Position numbers and translations under genes: made by a program. Under the pieces are notes generated by a model. That model searched no databases and was not told where the DNA came from. It saw nothing but the letters and a program-made list of their open reading frames with translations. From Nematostella vectensis (Eukaryota; Cnidaria; Anthozoa; Actiniaria; Edwardsiidae), in the NCBI RefSeq assembly GCF_932526225.1, contig NC_064039.1:16236639-16300638 (forward strand): a stretch of 64,000 bases of DNA, in the 5' to 3' direction. This document shows positions 26,001 through 36,000 of the stretch, in pieces (position 1 is the first letter of the stretch; the number at the start of each line of letters is the position of its first letter).

Positions 26001-28726
26001 GACGGCGGCGACTTACCCTTGGGCAACGACGGCGGCGACTTACCCTTGGGCAACGACGGCGGCGACTTACCCTTGGGCAACGACAGCGGCGACTTACCCT
26101 TGGGCAACGACGGCGGCGACTTACCCTTGGGCAACGACAGCGGCGACTTACCCTTGGGCAACGACGGCGGCGACTTACCCATGGGAAACGACGGCGGCGA
26201 CTTACCCTTGGGCAACGACGGCGGCGACTTACCCTTGGGCAACGACGGCGGCGACTTATCCTTGAGCAACGACGGCGGCGACTTACCCTTGGGCAACGAC
26301 GGCGGCGACTTACCCTTGAGCAACGACGGCGGCGACTTACCCTTGGGCAACGACGGCGGCGACTTACCCTTGAGCAACGACGGCGGCGACTTACCCTTGG
26401 GCAACGACGGCGGCGACTTACCCTTGGGCAACGACGGCGGCGACTTACCCTTGGGCAACGACGGCGGCGACTTACCCTTGGGCAACGACGGCGGCGACTT
26501 ACCTTGGGCAACGACGGCGGCGACTTACCCTTGGGCAACGACGGCGGCGACTTACCCTTGGGCAACGACGGCGGCGACTATGTGATACGTTTCTATTGTT
26601 TTTCTTCGAAGCGAAAACTCAAAATTCACGGTCTGTTGAGAATACGGAAGCCCTGATGAACTCCCAAAAAAGAGAAAGGGGTGATGATAGTCGGGAAATA
26701 AATTTTGAACCTAAGGGATCGCACGTTGGGTATGGTCAAAAGCAATTCTTACCCCTAAAATATGTCATTAGATGTGGCCGAAGCAATTTCTAACTTTAAA
26801 CACTACAAACAAACACATTTTTCAACTTTCCAAAATTGCGGTCCTCAGGACGTCACCATCGAGCACATCTTTCTCTGACTACATCCATGTCCAGTTATTA
26901 ATAAGATCAAGCGTGATACCCCTGAGGGATTAGAAAAACTTACCCCATAAGGGGTAGCAGTTAGAAGAGTCTGCTCTTATGGAGAGACCCCGGGGAGGGG
27001 GGGGGGAGTTTTTACTACAGGCAAGTTTTTAAGATTAGATATCTTTAAGGTTACCAGCAAGGTGCTGACCAATCAGAAAGCACCAAATAAAATTCCGTTA
27101 GTTTGAATGACGGGAGACAGAAAGCGGTTCAGCAGTTGGAAACTGTTCCCAGAATATTGAAAATTTCAATTTCCATTACATTGGATGTCCGAGGTATCTG
27201 AAGCAGCTCGTTTCTCAAATTCAGAATTCTTTTGGTAGTTTCCTTCAACAAACTTACCGCCATCTTGGTTGGCGTGATGTCTGGCGTGGTGCTGGTGGTT
27301 GCCATAGCGATATGGTTGGGAAGAAGGGTGCTGTGCCCGCCCAGTGATGACGCGTGGATTAATCTCATTCGCAAGCTGCCCCCTGAAGCACGTGGACGAA
27401 TCAGATCCGCCACTTCACAATGTAAGCACTGGCGTCACACTTTTGTTTGGGCTTTACTTTTATTTTTTCTTATTTGCATTGAAAATTTTGCGGCAATAAA
27501 ATACTCCACTCGTAAGTCGAATCTAGAGTTTTTTTTATTGTATTTTTTTCGCGTTTAACCGAATGATTTATTTGCAGGTACAAAATAGCTTTCAGTTTTG
27601 AAATTAACTTTGACTGTGTTTACCGCGCGCGCAATAACGCAAACATTGGATACATTTGAGCGGTACAGCCATCTTACCCAGCAAAGATGATATGTGCAAT
27701 AAGAAGCAGCTGTTTAATAGCTCTGTAATTAGGATGCATTTACTAAAATGGGCTGCTGTACTCACTAGGGATTATTGCCGTGTTTGTAGCCACAGAGCCA
27801 TAGAAGAAAATGTCACTCGCTATGTTTAACCAAATTTCCCTGCGCGGATTGAACATAAAATCTGAAATTCTAGAATTGCAGAAATAGCTTAGTAATTGCA
27901 CTGGACTATTTGTTTCGTTATTTGTAAGATCGCCCAAAAGGCTGCAGAGTTTTCAAGCACGCTCGCAAGTTCTCTAATGTATACACATATTGCAATAAAC
28001 GTCGTCAGTGAAAATGGCAAATGGCTGTTATAAGACCAATCACTACTAAAGAGTATAATTATTTGTTAGAATAAAGATATTAAGTAGTAATATAATCACA
28101 GAAATTATCCACATTTCCCTACATTTAGTAGAAATTTGACAGGTTCCATGGTATTTTTTTATAGCAGAACTGCCATTTGAGAATTGTCATTTGCCATTGG
28201 CACTGACAACATGACAGTATTTTGAAATAGGTGTATGCGCTATTTTGTTGCAGTGACGATAATCGAGGAAGAGAACACCTATTACATCTCGTACTACCCC
28301 GAGAGCGACGAATACGTCAAGCTTGTCGTCAAGTTTGTATCTTTCTTACGAGAGCTAGACTACGACGTAATCATGGACAAAATGTCTGCCAAAGTACCTC
28401 AGGAGGGGCCTATACGCTGGGCCCAGCAGCAAATCAGTACCTCGTCCAAGATTATTGTACTGTGCTCACCGAAGTACCTGAAGATGTGCCAGATGCGCCC
28501 CAAGGAAGACCCCAAGGTGTTCCTCACGGAAGAGGAGAGTAGGGTCTGGTACGAGATTGAGATGCTTGGGAGTATTTACATGCAGCGCAGGAACGCTAAT
28601 AAGATGGTGTGTATCTGGATGAACAAAGGTGTCCCTGAGGGTCTTCCTCCTTGGATGCATGTGCGGTACACTTGGCCAGCGGACTACGAGAATATATTCA
28701 TGCGTCTTGAAGACACAAAATCATGA
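20082..28726 (+). CDS. IL-17-receptor-like type I membrane protein with SEFIR domain
   Basis: Ten exons join in phase: 20082-20222, 20790-20856, 21431-21517, 21825-21971, 22098-22186, 24142-24207, 24919-24979, 25471-25509, 27239-27421, 28254-28726; 450 residues. A moderately hydrophobic N-terminus from the ATG at 20082 could be a signal peptide; an alternative ATG is at 20103. The ectodomain has paired cysteines and several N-glycosylation sequons (NHT, NNS, NWT, NQT, NST). One transmembrane helix lies at about residues 239-260, ending AIAIWLGRRV. The cytoplasmic SEFIR domain (about 303-450) shows YYISYYPESDEY, the block from WAQQQISTSS to IIVLCSPKYL, and a WYEIEM block. SEFIR domains mediate homotypic signalling of IL-17 receptors through Act1/CIKS-type adaptors. 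The SEFIR and transmembrane exons are secure. The small ectodomain exons rest on splice sites and phase alone, and the 27239 acceptor was chosen because it keeps phase. Confidence 0.82.
21583..21765. repeat. Degenerate short tandem repeat around TATCGAGGGTT
   Basis: Phrases GGGTTTGAGGTATCGAGGG, AAATATCGAGGGTTCAAG and TTTCCAAGGGTTTGAG alternate about eight times with small length changes. It lies in the intron just upstream of the exon at 21825 of the SEFIR gene and has no coding frame. Confidence 0.8.
23567..23791. mobile_element. 225-bp GC-rich MITE with 31-bp inverted ends
   Basis: The left end TAGGGTGATTTAGATCCACG, continuing into ACGCCGGCAAG, is matched perfectly by the inverse complement at the right end. 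The interior is rich in CGCGCG and contains a second inverted pair built on GCCGGCG. It interrupts an AT-rich intron of the SEFIR gene and has no coding frame. A target duplication is not obvious beyond TA. Confidence 0.85.
24363..24545. mobile_element. Foldback MITE, copy 1
   Basis: ACAATACACCAAAAACTGGA starts a roughly 60-bp arm whose inverse complement ends at 24498 with a loop of under 20 bp. The pairing is near perfect. About 45 bases after the foldback are also shared with copy 2 at 50897, ending in TTTGGGCTTTTTG, so the mobile unit is larger than the hairpin. It lies in a SEFIR-gene intron. Confidence 0.85.
25340..25430. repeat. Dispersed repeat, copy 1 (with 41575-41690)
   Basis: CAGGGTTTAGGGGAGGGCCT then a TTTGAACAG[CG]TATTCTG block and ATCAATT...GAG.CTCCTAA recur in the PAN-gene intron at 41575-41690 in the same order and orientation. 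No coding content. Confidence 0.65.
25889..26579. repeat. 27-bp minisatellite in SEFIR-gene intron, about 25 copies
   Basis: The unit is 27 bp and reads GNDGGDLPL in one + frame and KGKSPPSLP on the - strand. Copies are nearly identical; variants include GACAGC for GACGGC and TTGAGC for TTGGGC. One base is missing near 26500, which shifts frame in the last three units. The array sits in the intron between exons 25471-25509 and 27239-27421. Long open frames on both strands follow from a stop-free unit of 3n length and are not treated as genes. On the - strand every unit contains AGGGTAAGTCG, a strong donor-like sequence. Confidence 0.95.
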
Positions 28727-30037
28727 CATGGATACGGATGGTCACGCTGTGGCCGGATTTTTTTTTTTGCAAAAAACTGTACTCAAGTTACGTCTTGTCA
28801 CGCAATATCGTGTCGTTTTTGGCCACTTCACAGTAACGCTCTGTGTCATGCAATATCAGTGTGTTCGCGATATAAGTGGCTTAACGTGTCACTACACACA
28901 GTAAACCAATGTCACACAATACTTTCCTTGACTGGTTGCTACACAAAAAAACGCCAAGTCACCCGGTGTCTTGGCTTGTCGTTCTTAAAAGTAACACCAT
29001 GTCACGCAATATCAGTAGCTTGGCTTGCCACACACACCAGTAACGTCATGTCACGCAATATCAGTAGCTTTGTTTTATTTTCACACCAGTAACGCCATGT
29101 CACGCAATATCTGTACCTTCAATCGTAATCAACATTATTACCAAACTCCTATCACTTATTTATCTGTAAATGGGACCTTTAATACAGTTGTGAACATCAA
29201 AATCCTCGCTGAAAATCCCGTGCGTTTTACCTGTTATTATATATCCATTTTTTTTATAACAAGGATTTTATTATGTAAAAATGTATTAATAAAATCAGAA
29301 TATCTTGCCCGTGGTGGTTTTTGCTGTGCAAATGTGTGTGAGTCGTGCCGCTTATAGAAGCAAACGGAAGGTGCGCTCATTATGCCGAATGCGAATATTT
29401 CTCTTATATCCCCTTGTGCCGCCTGCACAATCTACTACAGCACCAAAAAGGAAAAGAAAGATATTCAAACGTCTAGTCTCATTCATGATTAAGTAAAAAA
29501 ACAAGAAAGAGAGGAGGGGGATGCGGATAAGCAAAGGAGGAGCTGTAAACATCACGAAGTATGATTAAGGTTAAACTAGGGACAGACGGAACAAAATGCG
29601 TTAAACGATAGAGGAAAAAGAATGTTTGATGAAAAACTAAGTAAAGAGACGGAAATAGTAAAAGATAGAAAACATTGCTACATCATTGTGGGCAAACGGT
29701 GATTTAAGTATTCTGCAAATTAATCGCGAAGTCCTTTCGAACTTTTTCGATTCACGTCAGTAGCTTCTCGTGTTAAATTTCACACGACTGTTTGAACGGA
29801 TCTCTTGTTGAGGCTCACTAATGAAACAGTGAGTGATAACTGTGAGTAATAACGGTGACTTTCTCTGGGACCAGAACACTCTGGGTAAACACGAATCACA
29901 TTGCTAAAAGCCTAAACGCGTCAACACAAAGGGTTTGAAGTGCCAAGGTTTTTCAGCCGGAGCCGTACTTAAGTGTGAGATTCATAAATGCAAGAGTCGG
30001 AACTGCTTGGGTTAGTTGAACATTAGCGAGCGCCGAC
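28727..30037. other. Interval downstream of the SEFIR gene, with repeat
   Basis: This holds the probable 3' UTR of the SEFIR gene, a tandem repeat at about 28795-29115, AATAAA near 29288, and then AT-rich sequence up to the EndoU start. No further coding exon is visible. Confidence 0.55.
28795..29115. repeat. Degenerate tandem repeat around GTCACGCAATATC
   Basis: GTCACGCAATATC or close variants recur five times or more, separated by about 50-60 bases, often preceded by CCAGTAACGCCAT and followed by AGTAGCTT. It begins about 70 bases after the SEFIR stop, so it probably lies in the 3' UTR. Confidence 0.75.
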
Positions 30038-33000
30038 ATGAAGCTTCGTCTAGGTGCGCTTGTTGTGGTGGTGTTACTGGTGCAAGCATCACGGTAAGAG
30101 ATGAGGGGAGAAGAATGTAGTCTTATTATCAGATAAATACTCAATGAATAATAATGCCAAACACTGTGGACGTTTATCATCATATTCTGGATAAGATAAA
30201 CACTCAATTTTATCGGGATTTATATGTGTTTCTCTTTCTTGCCGTCGAGATCTTTGTGAAATAGGTCGTTCCTTCTTTAAACTAAGAGACCAATGATGCT
30301 CTTTTCATAGTTCTTATTGTTGTTGTTTCTTTTTTAAGAGACGTTTGGTTAAACATAGCGTTACCGTATAGCAGTTGACTCCAGAAACTCAGTAAATCGA
30401 ACATTTCGCTGACTCATCATTTTTGTCCCCGGTAAAACCGAAACCTAGATAAATTGAACTCTTGTGACCTCAAACTCAAAATTCAATTAAATTTCTATAC
30501 ACTTTTGCCCTCTATTCTTTTTAAGCTGTAATGGGGTAAGTTCCTTGGTATTTAGATCTTAAGATAACTTCAAATAATTTCACAGCTCTCTTTATGGCCA
30601 TGCTTTTTATCTGTTTTAAATAATTTTCGTTCTTTTTTTTCCTTTTGTCGTTTTTTTTTTCTTTAGTTGTATAATTTCCATCTCCAGCTAACTAGAGAGT
30701 TTTCGGGAGCAAGCAGCTCTATATTTTACTTTTTATCCCTTTTCTTAAATTTTCTTTGTTCTTTTTTTGTTCGCGATACCTATTTCTTGCGTGTTTTAAA
30801 ATACATTTACCATGCTCTTTTGTTTATTAAGTAAGGGTTAAATTCCAAGGACGGAGACTGCACCCTCAGGCTGTTATACGGCGAACTGCCGACGTCCGAG
30901 ATATTTAACTGGCTTATTACATGATCTACACCTGGTACATGACAATGTACACTGGGGGAAAAGAGACAAAACTCGATAATAGTTGACTTTTTTGAAAAAA
31001 AAAAAAAAACAAGGTTCAGGTTATTATTGACCTGCAAGAGAGCCCAGGAGATTTGGTGGTTGATTTCACAAATTTGAAAAGCTAATAAGATCAATCGTAC
31101 CCAATCAAAATTAACAAAGTTTCAGGGCGAGCACGCTGCGAGAATGGAGCTCACTGACAGCGGAGAAGAGCGACTTATTTTTATTACGCAAAATATCTAT
31201 TTTCAAGAACTGTAATGTCGACGACAATTAACAAGCGGAAAGAGTGAGTAGACGCCTCAGACAGCCACACCACAGCCTAGCTTTGCTGGTGGAATAATTT
31301 TCCAAAATGGTACATAAAATTTGACTGAACTTATTTTTTGAATTTCGAGGGTTACAAATACAAGTTTTGCCTACATGACGATGGATGGGGTTTTCTGGTA
31401 CGTATACTAAGGGTGCTCTGCAAGGCTCTTCACAAATGAGACTTGTAAATATTGATGGAAAATTACTGTCCAGTACATATCTTCGCTGAACGCTTTCATG
31501 TTTTGAGACCATGGATCATGTCCAGGGAAGAGTTTAGCAATATACTTCATGTAGTGTGATATTAGGATCAGATCGTCTAAATTTTAAAAGGTTATGACAC
31601 CCACGAAGTACTTGCCTTGTCGAATGTTTATGTCCAATGACAGAATTGGAAACCCGGGGTTCCGCAAAGATTCGAAAATAGGTTTAACCTACTCCTCTTT
31701 ATAAGTATTCTAGTTATTAACCTTATTTATATTTAATGAATTCATATTAAACCCCATTTTTTCCCTGCTAATACATCAAGCCCTCCCCGTTCTTAAAGAT
31801 TGTAAATTATTCATAGGAATTTTAGTGAAATAAAGGACTTGAAAGAACAACAGAAAAGGTGTCAATCATGTAATAAGAACTTTAAAGGAATAGGGGACCT
31901 TCAGGGTGGCAAATTCAAGCTTAAATAAACACAGAAATGACTACGCTCGTCCTGCCAGAGAACGACGAAAACATAAAATCTTTAAATGAAAATAAACTCT
32001 TTTTTCAGAAAAAAATTTCTGCCTTTATTCGCAAGCTCTAAATAAGTTGCATTTGTTGTTGGTATTGTTGTTATTGATCTCTAAGCGCAAGTCCCCTGCC
32101 TTTTTGTCAACGACACACTTTGACGTCATCTGTGCATCTATTAGAGACAAACGTACGCAAAACTAAAATCTATTTATGAAATAGTTTGCTTGTAAAGACG
32201 GTTTCGCTGACACTTTGAGTAAAACATCCGAAGAAAAGCTAATGCCCCGGATGCTCGAGAAATAAGCCACTACGTCTTTAGATACGTTCAACGCAAATCT
32301 TTTGCTCTTCTCTGAATATCTACAGTTCTCTGTCTTCTTTCTAGTTATACCATAAACATAGAGTGCTGTCGAATACCTTTAATTTTATAATTGCATGTAA
32401 AGACAAAACAACTAAACATCAAAGTGGTAGCAGCCGCTTTTAGTTTCGGTCACGCAACGTTTAAACGGCTGCAAGGAGACTATTCCTGCGCATGTAATAA
32501 GCATATTAGTGAGCACACAGGAAGACCATAACAGGTTTTTTCTGACTTGACAGGTGCTCGATAACTAGTGACATCGGTGATGTATGTCAGGACATGTGGA
32601 ACGAAGATTCTAACAGTTTGAAGTACGGTGTAGATTTCACGATTGACAAACAAAACCCAGCAAAGTCGTACGTCGATAGCTCTGCGAGAGACCTCTTCAC
32701 GTATGTCAACACGTGGAAGCTACGGGGACCGACATATACCACATTTATAAGTACGTGCTATGTGAGCCTGCGATGGGGCTTGGGGGACTAGTAATAGGAG
32801 GGGGCGGTCAGGGGGACTTGTTAGGTGGGGAGGGGTATGGAGGAGATACCTACAGGCTGTGAACCTTTAAAGCTTTAGGGTGAGAAAAGGGAGGTGTGGC
32901 TATCTGCAAAGGTAATGAGCATTTTCAGAAAATGTGCGGCGGGAAAAGTAACCTATTCTACACTGCATTCATTGGCGCATCGTATTAAGATTGTAATCTA

Positions 33001-36000
33001 TTCTACACTGCATCCATTGTCGCATCGTATTAAGATTGTAACCTATTCTACACTGCATCCATTGGCGCATCGTATTAAGATTGTAACCTATTCTACAACG
33101 CATCCATTGGCGCATCGTATTAAGATTGTACCTATTTTACACTGCATCCATTGTCGCATCGTATTAAGATTTTACCTATTCTACAACGCATCCATTGGCG
33201 CATCGTATTAAGATTGGGGATAAATCCGACACTGAACGCAGTGTATGAAAAACAAAAAGTATAGAATACGGGTGGGTTTCTATTTTACCCTATCAGAACC
33301 CCGAAACAAAGACAACTAACAAAAATCTTAGGAGATATTTTTAGTTATTCGGATAAATGTTGTGAACGGGGCCATAAATAATGCCTTATGTTTAGATCTA
33401 CTTGACAATTACTACATGAAGATCGGGATCACAGAGAGACTGACAGACACAGAGAAACAGGAGAATAGGAACTTTCTCAAGGCAGTGATGCAGACAAATG
33501 TCTTCAGAAAAATGCATGCTTTCCTCCTGGCGTCGGCGTCGAGATTATCATTAACCGTACCATCCACACAAGTAGGTCCAACCCTCCCATTAACACAAGT
33601 AGGTCCAACCATCCCATCCACACAAGTAGGTCAAACCATGCCATCCACACAAGTAGGTCAAACCATCCCATCCACACCAGTAGGTCCAACCATCCCATCC
33701 ACACCAGTAGGTCAAATGATCCCATCCACACAAGTAGGTCCAACCATCCCATCCACACAAGTAGGTCCAACCATCCCATCCACACAAGTAGGTCAAATTA
33801 TCCCATCCACACAAGTAGGTCAAATTATCCCATTTACACAAGCAGGTCAAATTATCCCATTTACACAAGTAGGTCAAATTATCCCATCCACACAAGTAGG
33901 TCAAATTATCCCATTTACACAAGTAGGTCAAATTATCCCATTTACACAAGTTAGTCAAATTATCCCATTTACACAAGTAGGTCAAATTATCCCATTTACA
34001 CAAGTAGGTCAAATTATCCCATTTACACAAGTTAGTCAAATTATCCCATTTACACAAGTAGGTCAAATTATCCCATTTACACAAGTAGGTCAAATTATCC
34101 CATTTACACAAGTAGGTCAAATTATCCCATCCACACAAGCAGGTCAAATTATCCCATTTACACAAGTAGGTCAAATTATCCCATTTACACAAGTTAGTCA
34201 AATTATCCCATTTACACAAGTAGGTCAAATTATCCCATTTACACAAGTAGGTCAAATTATCCCATTTACACAAGTTAGTCAAATTATCCCATTTACACAA
34301 GTAGGTCAAATTATCCCATTTACACAAGTAGGTCAAATTATCCCATTTACACAAGTAGGTCAAATTATCCCATTTACACAAGTAGGTCAAATTATCCCAT
34401 TTACACAAGTAGGTCAAATTATCCCATTTACACAAGTAGGTCAAATTATCCCATTTACACAAGTAGGTCAAATTATCCCATTTACACAAGTAGGTCAAAT
34501 TATCCCATTTACACAAGTAGGTCAAATTATCCCATTTACACAAGTAGGTCAAATTATCCCATTTACACAAGTAGGTCAAATTATCCCATTTACACAAGTA
34601 GGTCAAATTATCCCATTTACACAAGTAGGTCAAATTATCCCATTTACACAAGTAGGTCAAATTATCCCATTTACACAAGTAGGTCAAATTATCCCATCCA
34701 CACAAGTAGGTCAAATTATCCCATTTACACAAGTAGGTCCAACCATCCCATCCACACAAGTAGGTCAAATTATCCCAACCACACAAGTAGGTCAAATTAT
34801 CCCATCCACACAAGTAGGTCAAATTATCCCATTTACACAAGTAGGTCAAATTATCCCATTTACACAAGTAGGTCAAATTATCCCATTTACACAAGTAGGT
34901 CAAATTATCCAATTTACACAAGTAGGTCAAATTATCCCATTTACACAAGTAGGTCCAACCATCCCATCCACACAAGTAGGTCCAACCATCCCATCCACAC
35001 AAGTAGGTCCAAACATCCCATCCACACAAGTAGGTCAAACCATCCCATCCACACAAGTTGGTCCAACCCTCCCATTAACACAAGTAGGTCAAACCATCCC
35101 ATCCACACAAGTAGGTCCAACCATCCCATCTACACAAGTAGGTCCAACCATCCCATCCACACAAGTAGATCAAACCATGCCATCCACACAAGTAGGTCCA
35201 ACCATCCCATCCACACAAGTAGGTCCAACCATCCCATCCACACAAGTAGGTCCAACCATCCCATCCACACAAGTAGGTCCAACCATCCCATCCACACAAG
35301 TAGGTCAAATTATCCCATCCACACAAGTAGGTCAAATTATCCCATTTACACAAGTAGGTCAAATTATCCCATCCACACAAGTAGGTCAAATTATCCCATT
35401 TACACAAGTAGGTCCAACCATCCCATCCACACAAGTAGGTCAAATTATCCAATTTACACAAGTAGGTCAAATTTTCCCATTTACACAAGTAGGTCAAATT
35501 ATCCCATTTACACAAGTAGGTCAAATTATCCCATTTACACAAGTAGGTCAAATTATCCCATTTACACAAGTAGGTCCAACCATGCCATCCACACAAGTAG
35601 GTCAAACCATCCCATCCACAAAAGTAGGTCCAATTATCCCATCCACACAAGTAGGTCAAACCATCCCATCCACACAAGTAGGTCCAACCATCCCATCCAC
35701 ACAAGTAGGTCAAATTATCCCATCCACACAAGTAGGTCAAATTATTCCATTTACACAAGTAGGTCAAATTATCCCATCCACACAAGTAGGTCCAACCATC
35801 CCATCCACACAAGTAGGTCAAATTATCCCATTTAAATAAGTAGGTCAAATTATCCCATCCACACAAGTAGGTCAAATTTTCCCATTTACACAAGTAGGTC
35901 AAATTATCCCATTTACACAAGTAGGTCCAACCATGCCATCCACACAAGTAGGTCAAACCATCCCATCCACAAAAGTAGGTCCAATTATCCCATCCACACA

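Noticed and set aside
25736-26585. Four overlapping frames across the SEFIR-intron array, including KGKSPPSLP and arginine-rich versions
   Set aside because: All are different frames of one 27-bp unit. Several frames of the same unit being open argues for repeat chemistry rather than coding.
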